Assembly: GCA_039927975.1 (NCBI GenBank) | Contig: JBDSTZ010000546.1 | Location: 1 to 21,313, forward strand | From: JBDSTZ01 sp039927975 | GTDB lineage: Bacteria > Pseudomonadota > Gammaproteobacteria > Burkholderiales > Burkholderiaceae_D | DNA length: 21,313 nucleotides | Direction of reading: 5' to 3' | Part shown: positions 9,148 to 16,125 of the stretch, in pieces | Numbering within the stretch: the stretch's first letter is position 1 | Layout of the letters: each line of letters opens with the position of its first letter | Program-made: the position numbers and the translations under genes | Notes under the pieces: generated by a model | Database searches by the model: none | Seen by the model: only the letters and a program-made list of their open reading frames with translations | What the model was told of the DNA's origin: nothing

Positions 9148-10416
9148 ATGAAAGTCATCATGTCCCTGCCCGCCACCGCCCCCGGATTCGACACCCCCAT
9201 CGCCGTGCTCAAGCATTGCCACGACCGTATCCGCAAGCAGCTCGCCACGCTCGACAAGCTGCTCGCCCACCTGCCCGCGCACGGCGCCGACGAGCAGGCC
9301 CGCCAGGCGGCGGCCGCCGTGCTCAAGTATTTCGACCAGGCCGCGCCGCTGCACCACGCCGACGAGGAAGAGAACCTGATCCCGATGCTGCAAGCCTGCG
9401 CCGAGGGCGAGGACGCCGCCACGCTGGCCGCGCTCGGCCCCGGCATCCTGCAGGACCACGACGCCATGGACGCGATGTGGCAAGACCTGCACGAGCAGCT
9501 GCGCGGCATCGCCGCCGGCAGTGCGGCGCGGCTCGACCCGGCACTGGTGGCGTCGTTTGGCGAACGCTACCTGCGCCACATGGAGACCGAGGAGGGCCAC
9601 ATCGCGCCGATGGCCAAGCGCCTGTTCAGCGCGCGGCAAATGGCCGCGCTCGGCCAGGCGATGCAGGCGCGGCGCGGCGTGGCGGCGAGCGCTGGTGGCA
9701 TCGCCGGCGTGACGGCGACAGCCGATGCAAACACCGGCGTGAAAGCGTCCGCCGACAGCGCCGCCGCGCCGGCGACCGGCGACACCGTGCACGCGCTGCG
9801 CAAGGACTATGGCCGCGCCAGCCTCAACGAGGACGCGGTGGCGGACGACCCCATCGTCCAGTTCGCCAGCTGGTTCGAGCAGGCCCAGCAGGCCAAGGTC
9901 AACGAGCCCAACGCGATGAGCGTAGCGACCGTCGACGCCGACGGCAAGCCGACCTCGCGCATCGTGCTCATCAAGCAGTTCGACGCGCGCGGCTTCACCT
10001 GGTACACCAATTACGACAGCCAGAAAGGGCGCCAGCTGGCGCACAATCCGCACGCCGCGCTGCTGTTCTTCTGGCCCGAACTGGAACGCCAGGTGCGCAT
10101 CGAAGGCCGCGTCGAGCGCACCGCCGCCGACGAGAGCGACACCTATTTCCACAGCCGCCCACTGAAGAGCCGGCTGGCGGCGATCGCTTCCGCACAGAGC
10201 GCGCCGATCGCGAACAGGACTGAGCTAGAACAGAACTACCACGCGGTGGAACAGCAATATGGTGAGGCGCCACCGCGGCCCGCGCATTGGGGCGGGTTCC
10301 GGCTGGTGCCCGAGCGGATCGAGTTCTGGCAGGGTCGGCGCTCTCGATTCCACGACCGTATCGTGTACCTGCTGCAGGCCGACGGCAGCTGGGCGCGGCA
10401 ACGATTGCAGCCGTAG
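9148..10416 (+). CDS. pdxH: Fusion: hemerythrin HHE domain + pyridoxamine 5'-phosphate oxidase
   Basis: One uninterrupted frame encodes two domains; residue numbers count from GTG 9118. Residues about 25-180 form a hemerythrin-like four-helix bundle with ligand candidates H33/H35, H79-H80 with E84, H114, H154, E158 and H161 for a di-iron site. A low-complexity Ala/Gly/Thr linker runs about 186-222. From 225 to 432 lies a complete PdxH: LRKDYGR near 227, FMN-binding RIVLIK (281-286), NYDSQKGRQL (298-307), RQVRIEGR (324-331) and the PLP-binding tail WQGRRSRFHDR with R410 and H412. PdxH oxidises PNP/PMP to PLP using FMN and O2, releasing H2O2. The start is uncertain: ATG 9148, ATG 9160 or GTG 9118. 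No stop, frameshift or ribosome site separates the domains. Confidence 0.9.
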   Translation: MKVIMSLPATAPGFDTPIAVLKHCHDRIRKQLATLDKLLAHLPAHGADEQARQAAAAVLKYFDQAAPLHHADEEENLIPMLQACAEGEDAATLAALGPGILQDHDAMDAMWQDLHEQLRGIAAGSAARLDPALVASFGERYLRHMETEEGHIAPMAKRLFSARQMAALGQAMQARRGVAASAGGIAGVTATADANTGVKASADSAAAPATGDTVHALRKDYGRASLNEDAVADDPIVQFASWFEQAQQAKVNEPNAMSVATVDADGKPTSRIVLIKQFDARGFTWYTNYDSQKGRQLAHNPHAALLFFWPELERQVRIEGRVERTAADESDTYFHSRPLKSRLAAIASAQSAPIANRTELEQNYHAVEQQYGEAPPRPAHWGGFRLVPERIEFWQGRRSRFHDRIVYLLQADGSWARQRLQP

Positions 10417-10444
10417 GCGGACCACGCCGCCGCGGGCTGCCGAC

Positions 10445-10451
10445 AGGGAGG
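10445..10451 (+). promoter_or_regulatory. Ribosome binding site fixing a GTG start
   Basis: AGGGAGG lies 5 bases before GTG 10457. It is a near-consensus anti-16S match and the reason for preferring this GTG over the first upstream ATG of the frame (10259), which lies inside pdxH. Confidence 0.75.
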
Positions 10452-10456
10452 CAAGC

Positions 10457-11680
10457 GTGTTCAACCAGCTCAGAATGAGCGCATGGAGCAGCGGCTTGCG
10501 CGACAAGCTCGCGCTGCCCCTGCCCTTGCGGGTGGTGCTGTGGAACGGACAGCAATTCGATTTTTCCCCCGAGCCGCCGCGCGTGACGATCCGCGTGCCG
10601 CGCGCGGCCAGCCTGCGCTACCTGCTCTCGCCCTCGCTCTACAACCTCGGCAGCGCGTACGTCGAAGGAGCCATCGAGGTCAAGGGCCGCGCGGCCGACA
10701 TGATCGCCATCGTCAACGCGCTGGCCAAGGCCAGCCTGCGGCCGCATGGCGCGGGCGGCTTGCTCGCGCGCTTTCTGCAGCGCCCGTTCGCCCACAGCCG
10801 CGCGCGCGACGCCGAGGCGATCCGCTATCACTACGATGTCTCGAACGCCTTTTACGGCGCCTGGCTCGACCCCGCCATGGTGTATTCCTGCGCGTATTTC
10901 GCCAATGGCGACGAGGACCTGGCCAGCGCCCAGCTCGGCAAGATCGACCACATCCTGCGCAAGATCGACCTGCGGCCCGGCCAGCGCCTGCTCGACATTG
11001 GCTGCGGCTGGGGCGCGCTGGCGATCCGCGCGGCCCAGCGTTTCGGCGCGCGCTGCGTCGGCGTCACGCTGTCGCAGAACCAGGCCGAGCTGGCGCGCGA
11101 ACGGGTCGCCGAAGCCGGGCTGGCGCACCTGGTCGAGATCCGCCTGCAAGATTACCGCGATGTCGACGGCGAGTTCGACCGCATCACCAGCGTCGGCATG
11201 TTCGAACACGTGGGGGTGGCGCAGCTGCCGGCGTATTTCGGCCGCATCCATGCACTGCTGGCGCCGGACGGCGTGGTCATGAATCACGGCATCACCACCA
11301 CCGACGTGGCGCACCGGGCCAGCCCGTACGGCGGCGGCGAGTTCATCGACCGTTACGTGTTTCCGCAAGGCGAACTGGCGCACCTGGGCACGGTGATCCA
11401 GGCGATGCAGCAGGGCGGACTCGAAGTGCGCGACGTCGAAAACCTGCGCCGCCATTACGCCCGCACCTGCGAATTATGGACAGAGAATTTCGAGGCGCGC
11501 GCCGAGCAATTGATGACGCTGACCGACGCGCGCCGCTTCCGCATCTGGCATGTGTACCTGGCCGGTTGCAGCTACGCCTTCAGCCATGACTGGATCAGCC
11601 TGTATCAAATCGTGTGCGGCAAGGCAGGCCGCAGTGCCGATCCGATACCGTGGTCGCGGCGGTATATGTATCCGGGCTGA
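10457..11680 (+). CDS. Cyclopropane-fatty-acyl-phospholipid synthase family methyltransferase
   Basis: This 407-residue SAM-dependent enzyme adds a methylene across double bonds of membrane phospholipid acyl chains. An N-terminal lipid-binding domain (about 1-110) precedes YHYDVSNAFYGAWLD (124-138) and YSCAYF with C145, the bicarbonate-site Cys. SAM motif I, LLDIGCGWG, is at 178-186, followed by GVTLSQNQ, MFEHVG (E250) and NHGIT (H278), then the YVFPQGEL segment. These match the E. coli Cfa active site as recalled; the length is slightly above Cfa's 382. The GTG start is supported by a strong ribosome site. It lies 40 bp after the pdxH fusion on the same strand. The reaction could also be a related methylation at the same acyl position, so the symbol is left open. 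Confidence 0.9.
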   Translation: MFNQLRMSAWSSGLRDKLALPLPLRVVLWNGQQFDFSPEPPRVTIRVPRAASLRYLLSPSLYNLGSAYVEGAIEVKGRAADMIAIVNALAKASLRPHGAGGLLARFLQRPFAHSRARDAEAIRYHYDVSNAFYGAWLDPAMVYSCAYFANGDEDLASAQLGKIDHILRKIDLRPGQRLLDIGCGWGALAIRAAQRFGARCVGVTLSQNQAELARERVAEAGLAHLVEIRLQDYRDVDGEFDRITSVGMFEHVGVAQLPAYFGRIHALLAPDGVVMNHGITTTDVAHRASPYGGGEFIDRYVFPQGELAHLGTVIQAMQQGGLEVRDVENLRRHYARTCELWTENFEARAEQLMTLTDARRFRIWHVYLAGCSYAFSHDWISLYQIVCGKAGRSADPIPWSRRYMYPG

Positions 11681-11693
11681 GGGTGAAGTGTTC

Positions 11694-11795
11694 GCCGCGA
11701 TGGGGGCGTCGCAGCGACGGCTTCATCGCGATGTCGCGGCTGCGCATGGGTGCTATGGGGTTCCCGCCCTGCGCGGGAACGCCTGCGCGGGAACG
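11694..11795. repeat. Intergenic hairpin repeat with tandem 14-bp duplication
   Basis: The gap between the Cfa-like gene and msrA holds nested inverted repeats. GCCGCGA at 11694-11700 pairs with TCGCGGC at 11734-11740 around CGTCG-CAG-CGACG. GTTCCCGC at 11760-11767 pairs with GCGGGAAC at 11773-11780. The sequence CCTGCGCGGGAACG is present twice head to tail (11768-11781 and 11782-11795), so the right stem arm is duplicated. No T-run follows on either strand, so it is not a standard Rho-independent terminator. It resembles dispersed short hairpin repeats found between genes in many betaproteobacteria. Confidence 0.55.
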
Positions 11796-11823
11796 ACGGC
11801 CCCGGGGCGCGGGCACGACAGAG

Positions 11824-12357
11824 TTAAAGCTTGTTGGCGAACACCTTGCGGAACTTCGCCACCTTGGGCGCGACGACAAAGGCGCAATATCCCTGCAACG
11901 GGTGCTGGCGGAAATAATCCTGGTGATAGTCCTCGGCCTTGTACCAGGTCTCGGCCGGCAGCAACTGGGTGACAATGGGGCCGTCCCATACATTGGCCAT
12001 TTCGGCCATCACCTGGCGCGCGGTGGCGGCCTGCTCGTCGGAGGTGGTGAAGATCACCGAGCGGTACTGGGTGCCGACGTCGTTGCCCTGGCGGTTCAGG
12101 GTGGTCGGGTCGTGGATGGTGAAAAACACTTCGAGGATGTCGCGGTAGCTGGCGATGGCCGGGTCGAATTCGAGCCGCACGATCTCGGCGTGGCCGGTGC
12201 TGCCGGCGCACACCTGCTCGTAGCTCGGATTGTCCTCGTGGCCGCCCATATAGCCCGACTCGACCCGCGCGATGCCGCGCATTTCCTGGTAGACCGCTTC
12301 CAGGCACCAGAAACAGCCGCCGCCCAAATATGCCACCTGTGTTGTCTGGCCGCTCAT
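11824..12357 (-). CDS. msrA: Peptide-methionine (S)-S-oxide reductase A
   Basis: This 177-residue cytoplasmic repair enzyme reduces S-methionine sulfoxide in proteins, using thioredoxin. The catalytic motif GCFWC lies at 14-18 with nucleophile C15. Further family blocks follow: ESGYMGGH, YEQVCAGSTGHAE, FFTIHDPTT, GNDVGTQYRS, and the aromatic YHQDYF region near the C-terminus. The length fits short bacterial MsrA, without an attached MsrB domain or signal peptide. It is transcribed away from the flavin reductase gene, sharing a 155-bp divergent intergenic region. The gene stops next to the hairpin repeat. Confidence 0.95.
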   Translation of the reverse strand: MSGQTTQVAYLGGGCFWCLEAVYQEMRGIARVESGYMGGHEDNPSYEQVCAGSTGHAEIVRLEFDPAIASYRDILEVFFTIHDPTTLNRQGNDVGTQYRSVIFTTSDEQAATARQVMAEMANVWDGPIVTQLLPAETWYKAEDYHQDYFRQHPLQGYCAFVVAPKVAKFRKVFANKL

Positions 12358-12512
12358 GGCTCACCTCTGCCCATACTGTTTGTCATGGCTTTCACTGTAA
12401 CGCAAAGCGCGCCCGCGCGCATCTCCCATGCAAGACAGGGCGCGGCGGGTTCCGCAAGGAAGCAACAGCGGGCCATCCTGGTGGCATAATGATAGAAATA
12501 CACAGGCTCACC
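12358..12512. promoter_or_regulatory. Divergent promoter region, msrA / flavin reductase
   Basis: These 155 bp separate two outward-facing genes and must hold both promoters. A CATAAT hexamer at 12485-12490, 22 bp before ATG 12513, could be the -10 of the flavin reductase. I see no convincing -35 or operator. Confidence 0.4.
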
Positions 12513-13022
12513 ATGAACACAAGCTCTCCGCGCGCCGACAGCCGCGCCTTCGATTCGGTCCAGTTCCGCCAGGCGTTGTCGCAGTTCGCCACCGGCGTGA
12601 CGGTGATCACCACGCGCCTGGCGGACGGCAGTTTTCGCGGCCTGACGGCCAGCTCCTTTAACTCGGTGTCGCTGTCGCCGCCGCTGGTGCTGTGGAGTCT
12701 GGGCGCGGCCGCCAACAGCTTGCCCATATTTTCCGGCAATTCGCATTACGTCATCAACGTGCTGGGCGCCGACCAGGCCGCGCTGGCGCAGCGCTTTTCG
12801 CGCCGCACCGAGGACCCTTTCGGCGACATCGAGTACGAACTCTCGCGCACCGGCCAACCCATCCTCAAGGGCGTGTCGGCCTGGTTCGAGTGCCACAACC
12901 GCAGCCGTTATCCGGAAGGCGACCACGTCATTTTCGTCGGCGAAGTGGAGGAATGCGCGGTGCATCCGCAGCCCTCGCTGATTTTCCATGGCGGTCAATT
13001 CAGCAGTACTCAAACACGGTAG
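12513..13022 (+). CDS. Flavin reductase family protein (FMN-binding split barrel)
   Basis: This 169-residue protein has the opening of flavin reductases/FMN-binding split barrels: FRQALSQFATGVTVITTR, then GLTASSFNSVSLSPPLVLWS (the flavin-binding block), FSGNSHYVINVLGADQ, and a C-terminal FVGEVEECA with a final FHGGQF. Members reduce FMN or FAD with NAD(P)H and often feed a two-component monooxygenase. No monooxygenase is nearby, and the next gene is an FAD-dependent dehydrogenase that does not need one. ATG 12513 is preferred because the domain begins soon after; ATG 12489 would add eight residues and has a GGTGG just upstream. The substrate is unknown. Confidence 0.88.
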   Translation: MNTSSPRADSRAFDSVQFRQALSQFATGVTVITTRLADGSFRGLTASSFNSVSLSPPLVLWSLGAAANSLPIFSGNSHYVINVLGADQAALAQRFSRRTEDPFGDIEYELSRTGQPILKGVSAWFECHNRSRYPEGDHVIFVGEVEECAVHPQPSLIFHGGQFSSTQTR

Positions 13023-13087
13023 AATCCGCTCTTGACCGCATCCGGTCTCGACAGGCGCCCTTACCGAGGGCGAGCCGACCATACCAT

Positions 13088-13093
13088 GAGGAA
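13088..13093 (+). promoter_or_regulatory. Ribosome binding site fixing the gcdH start
   Basis: GAGGAA lies 4 bases before ATG 13098 and overlaps the alternative ATG 13086, which makes 13098 the likelier start. Confidence 0.65.
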
Positions 13094-13097
13094 CGCC

Positions 13098-14294
13098 ATG
13101 AACCGATCCGCCTCGCCCGCCAAAGCCCAATTCCACTGGGACGATCCCCTCCTCCTCAATCTGCAGCTGAGCGAAGACGAGCGCATGGTGCGCGACGCCG
13201 CCGCCGCCTACGCGCAGGACAAGTTGCAGCCGCGCGTGCTGGAAGCATTCCGCCATGAACGGATGGACACGACGATCTTTCGCGAGATGGGCGAACTCGG
13301 CCTGCTCGGCCCGACCATTCCCGAACAGTACGGCGGCCCGGGCCTGAACTACGTCAGCTATGGTCTCATCGCGCGCGAAGTCGAGCGCGTCGATTCCGGC
13401 TATCGCTCGATGATGAGCGTGCAATCGTCGCTGGTGATGCTGCCGATTTTCACCTTCGGCACCGAGGCGCAGCGCCAGAAATACTTGCCGAAGCTGGCCA
13501 GCGGCGAAGCGATCGGCTGCTTCGGTCTGACCGAGCCGAACCACGGTTCCGATCCCGGCTCGATGGTGACGCGCGCGCGGGCGGTGCCGGGCGGCTATGC
13601 GCTGTCGGGCGCCAAGATGTGGATCACCAATTCGCCAGTGGCCGATGTGTTTGTCGTGTGGGCCAAAGACGACGCCGGCGAGATTCGCGGCTTCATCCTC
13701 GACAAGGGGATGGCGGGCTTGTCCACGCCGGCAATCCATGGCAAGTTCGGTCTGCGCGCCTCGGTCACCGGCGAGATCGTGATGGACAATGTGTTCTGTC
13801 CGGAAGAGAACGCGTTTCCCGAAGTGCGCGGCCTGAAGGGCCCGTTCACCTGCCTCAATTCGGCCCGCTTCGGCATTGCCTGGGGCGCGCTCGGCGCGGC
13901 CGAGGCGTGCTGGCACATCGCGCGCCAGTACACGCTGGACCGCCAGCAATTCGGCCGCCCGCTGGCCGCCAACCAGCTGGTGCAAAAGAAACTGGCCGAC
14001 ATGCAGACCGAGATCACGCTGGGCTTGCAAGGCTGCTTGCAGCTGGGACGCATGAAGGATGCCGGCACGGCGGCCGTGGAAATTACCTCGATGATGAAGC
14101 GCAATTCCTGCGGCAAGTCGCTCGACATCGCGCGGGTGGCGCGCGATATGCTTGGCGGTAACGGCATCTCCGACGAGTTCGGCGTGATTCGCCACATGGT
14201 CAATCTCGAGGTGGTCAACACCTATGAAGGCACGCATGACATTCACGCGCTGATCCTGGGACGGGCGCAGACGGGGATTCAGGCGTTTCAATAA
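13098..14294 (+). CDS. gcdH: Glutaryl-CoA dehydrogenase
   Basis: This 398-residue FAD acyl-CoA dehydrogenase oxidises and decarboxylates glutaryl-CoA to crotonyl-CoA in lysine and tryptophan breakdown, passing electrons to ETF. The FAD/substrate blocks CFGLTEPNHGSDP (141-153) and KMWITNSPVADVFVVWAK (173-190) are present. FTCLNSARFGIAWGALGAAEACW (250-272) is distinctive for this branch. The catalytic base is E377 in TYEGTHDIH. R103 and S107 (SGYRSMMSVQSS) match the Arg and Ser that hold the glutaryl carboxylate in the human enzyme, which separates it from general acyl-CoA dehydrogenases. It follows the flavin reductase by 75 bp. The downstream region is gene-poor. Confidence 0.95.
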   Translation: MNRSASPAKAQFHWDDPLLLNLQLSEDERMVRDAAAAYAQDKLQPRVLEAFRHERMDTTIFREMGELGLLGPTIPEQYGGPGLNYVSYGLIAREVERVDSGYRSMMSVQSSLVMLPIFTFGTEAQRQKYLPKLASGEAIGCFGLTEPNHGSDPGSMVTRARAVPGGYALSGAKMWITNSPVADVFVVWAKDDAGEIRGFILDKGMAGLSTPAIHGKFGLRASVTGEIVMDNVFCPEENAFPEVRGLKGPFTCLNSARFGIAWGALGAAEACWHIARQYTLDRQQFGRPLAANQLVQKKLADMQTEITLGLQGCLQLGRMKDAGTAAVEITSMMKRNSCGKSLDIARVARDMLGGNGISDEFGVIRHMVNLEVVNTYEGTHDIHALILGRAQTGIQAFQ

Positions 14295-14545
14295 TGGCCC
14301 GCTGCCGGGCTTGGCGCGATGGGTGCGTGGGGTAGCGCCTGCCATCTGCAAGTTGAAGATGACGTCGACACCGGGCCCCTGACGCGCGACCGATCGGCGC
14401 GATCCTCGCCAATTTATCTTTTCATTACGCCGTTAAGCTTCCCGCCCCGCATTCGCCGACGGCGAAACCCATTTCGTTTCATGTAGAGACTGGGAAACCG
14501 CATCTGCCGGCGGCCTACCCCGAATTGCTCGGCGCATCGAATACC
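14295..14545. other. Gene-poor stretch after gcdH with small hairpins
   Basis: I see no gene here. A weak GCCCG/CGGGC hairpin lies just after the gcdH stop with no T-run. TTCGCC-GAC-GGCGAA is a perfect inverted repeat at 14452-14466. CGAAA-CCCA-TTTCG, at 14463-14476, places the two element types of the neighbouring array back to back. AT content rises from about 14405. Confidence 0.5.
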
Positions 14546-14831
14546 CGCGCTTTCGCGCGATTCCGCACGATTGCGCACGATAGGCCTACGAAACCGCGCG
14601 TTTTCTCGACGAAAGCGCGCGTTTTCTCGACGAAAGTGAGCGATTTTCACACGAAAATGAACGATTGCCATGGCGAAGGTCTAACCAATAACTCATCCAC
14701 ACGACGCAAAAATCGCGCGATTTCGTCGGTTTATCGGCCATTTTCGTAAGAAAATCGTGCGCTTTCGTTAAAAAATCGTGTGGTTTCGCGGCCAAATCGG
14801 TCACTATCGTCCACTATCGTGTGAAAGCGCG
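14546..14831. repeat. Mirror-symmetric array of 22 helically phased CGAT/CGAAA elements
   Basis: Elements start (position of CG) at 14558, 14568, 14578, 14589, 14599, 14610, 14620, 14631, 14641, 14652 and 14662. They appear in reverse complement with CG at 14714, 14724, 14735, 14745, 14756, 14766, 14777, 14787, 14798, 14808 and 14818. From outside in, both arms read three CGAT at 10-bp steps, then alternate CGAAA and CGAT (CGTT twice on the left) at 11- and 10-bp steps, forming a 21-bp unit. Units 14595-14615 and 14616-14636 are identical. All positions reflect about 14688.5. By hand count about 81 of 120 facing bases pair, and the arms end in a perfect 9-bp inverted repeat (14546-14554, 14823-14831). 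Phasing to the helical turn indicates cooperative binding of a protein to one DNA face. Confidence 0.9.
14666..14711. promoter_or_regulatory. Non-repetitive centre of the mirrored array
   Basis: This 46-bp spacer lies between the inner elements of the two arms. It shows only scattered symmetry itself. TTGCCA at 14665-14670 followed after 17 bp by ATAACT is a poor promoter-like pair pointing towards the small downstream gene. A promoter or a recognition core could sit here, but the sequence does not prove it. Confidence 0.3.
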
Positions 14832-14838
14832 CTATCCC

Positions 14839-15276
14839 ATGCAAAGACAGCACCCCGCCCCGGCCAAGTCTCTGCCGATCTCGTCGGAGATTTACGGCTT
14901 ACTGGTAGACGCTTCCATCCAAACCGGATTTCAGCAGGAGGACTGGGAAATCGCGGCCCTGGCAATCAAGGACTGGATTCTTCGCCAACACCCCGACGTG
15001 CTTGCCCTCCCAGCGGTGCGGGGTTTCCAATGGAAGGACCTTTTTCTTCCCAACGGAACGATCCTGCGCACCGTCTTCAAAGGCAAGAACTTTCACTGTC
15101 GGGTTGAAGACGATCATCTGCGTTACGACGGCCAGTCGACTTCGCCAAGCGCTTTTGCCAATGCCGTCGGCGGCCTGCGCCGGAATGCCTGGAAAGTAAT
15201 CTGGGTTCTCCTTCCCGACAGCCAATCCTGGAAACTGGCCGCATCGTTGCGCCCGGCAAAACGCGCAAAATCCTGA
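14839..15276 (+). CDS. Hypothetical protein with RAMA/DUF2924-like C-terminal module
   Basis: This 145-residue soluble protein could also start at GTG 14821, which lies inside the last array element. Neither start has a good ribosome site. The N-terminal part (about 10-50, SLPISSEIYGLLVDAS then EDWEIAALAIKDWI) is helical. Residues about 65-125 (LPNGTILRTVFKGKNFHCRVEDD, then YDGQSTSPSAFANAVGG and NAWKVIWVL) read like the small beta module with a TxLR...YKGK...V...(D)G...SPSAAA...TG...NGW pattern seen in RAMA (restriction/methylase-associated) and DUF2924 proteins. This is my pattern recognition without a search. Base composition is less GC-rich than the neighbours. It directly abuts the mirrored array, so it may encode the array-binding protein or be regulated by it. 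Confidence 0.6.
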   Translation: MQRQHPAPAKSLPISSEIYGLLVDASIQTGFQQEDWEIAALAIKDWILRQHPDVLALPAVRGFQWKDLFLPNGTILRTVFKGKNFHCRVEDDHLRYDGQSTSPSAFANAVGGLRRNAWKVIWVLLPDSQSWKLAASLRPAKRAKS

Positions 15277-15287
15277 GAGTCAACACT

Positions 15288-15319
15288 AAAAAAAGCCGCC
15301 TGCTTCGCAGCGGGCGGCT
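15288..15319 (-). terminator. Rho-independent terminator for the SGNH-ompW transcript
   Basis: Read on the minus strand, AGCCGCC...GGCGGCT forms a strong stem with an inner GCT/AGC pairing, followed by seven T (A-run at 15288-15294 on the plus strand). It lies 75 bp past the OmpW stop. On the plus strand there is no T-run, so it does not obviously end the small hypothetical gene. Confidence 0.88.
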
Positions 15320-15393
15320 CTCTGAACACGACGCCATCGGACGCCGTCACGAAGCAAAGCAAATTGGCGGCCCCTTCGCGGCCCCTCGACGCG

Positions 15394-16074
15394 CTAGAAC
15401 TTGTAGCCGATCCCCACGCTCACCGATTGCGGATCGAGCGTCATGTCCTGGGTCTGCCCGGTCGAGTAATTGACGCGGGTTTTCAGGAAGGTCTTGGTCA
15501 CGTTCAGGTCGGCGAACCAGCGCGCGTTCATGTTGTAGACGATACCCGCCTGCAAGGTGCCGGCCACCTTGTTGTCGATCTTGAAGCTGGTCGCCGGCCC
15601 GCCGGTGTTGGTCAGCGCCGTCAGCGCCCCCGATCCGCGCGCCCGTTGAAAGCGCGCGTAGGTCACGCCCACCCCGAGGTAAGGCCGCCAGGTCGCGGTC
15701 GGCTCGAAGAAGCGGTACTGGATGAAGGCGGTGGGCGGCAATGCCTCGACCGTGGCCAGGCGGCCGGTGCCGGCAATCGCGCCGGCGCCGTAAATCGAGT
15801 GCGAGTAGGGCAAGCCGATGTCGAGCTCGGCCGAGATGTGGTCGGTGATGCCGTAGGCGAACACGAACACCGGTTCGATGTCGCTGCCGACGTCGGCCTT
15901 GGTGCCCGGCAGCGCCGGCGCCGACACGTCGCCGCTTTCGACGTGCGGGGTGATCTGGTTGACGCCGACCTTGGCGGTCCACTGGCCGGCCTGCTGCGCG
16001 GCGGCGCCCCCGGCCGCGCCGAATGCGGCGGCGGCCGCAAGGGCGGTGATAAGGCGATGTACTGATTGTGTCAT
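15394..16074 (-). CDS. ompW: OmpW family outer membrane protein
   Basis: This 226-residue outer membrane beta-barrel has a signal peptide (about 1-26, Ala-rich, ending AAAQ). OmpW hallmarks follow: KVGVNQITPHVESGD at the mature N-terminus, DIEPVFVFAYGITDHISAELDIGLPY, then LPPTAFIQYRFF, WRPYLGVGVTYARF and the C-terminal DPQSVSVGIGYKF ending in Phe, as required for barrel assembly. OmpW forms a small eight-stranded barrel with a hydrophobic channel, linked to uptake or leakage of small hydrophobic molecules and to stress. GGAGA precedes the ATG. It lies 51 bp after the SGNH esterase gene on the same strand and shares its terminator, so both may be co-transcribed. Confidence 0.92.
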   Translation of the reverse strand: MTQSVHRLITALAAAAAFGAAGGAAAQQAGQWTAKVGVNQITPHVESGDVSAPALPGTKADVGSDIEPVFVFAYGITDHISAELDIGLPYSHSIYGAGAIAGTGRLATVEALPPTAFIQYRFFEPTATWRPYLGVGVTYARFQRARGSGALTALTNTGGPATSFKIDNKVAGTLQAGIVYNMNARWFADLNVTKTFLKTRVNYSTGQTQDMTLDPQSVSVGIGYKF

Positions 16075-16125
16075 GGTGTCTCCGATCCTGGTCCTGAGGT
16101 ATGGGTGTGGTTTGCCGGCCCGGTC

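Noticed and set aside
13020..13025. TAGAAT as a -10 box for gcdH
   Set aside because: It overlaps the flavin reductase stop codon and has no acceptable -35 at 16-18 bp.
14414..14804. Overlapping frames on both strands encoding 7-residue repeats (RVFSTKA, HFRRENA, HDFLTKA types)
   Set aside because: The 21-bp DNA period equals seven codons, so all frames stay open and show peptide repeats automatically. No ribosome sites or family matches support translation, and the symmetry is at DNA level.
14546..14831. CRISPR array
   Set aside because: Units are contiguous 21-bp degenerate repeats with no unique spacers, and the two arms are in opposite orientation. No cas genes are present.
14546..14831. 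Large RNA hairpin
   Set aside because: Only about two thirds of facing bases pair, with mismatches recurring at nearly every half-turn between the conserved elements. The regular 10.5-bp phase fits DNA-face binding better than an RNA stem.
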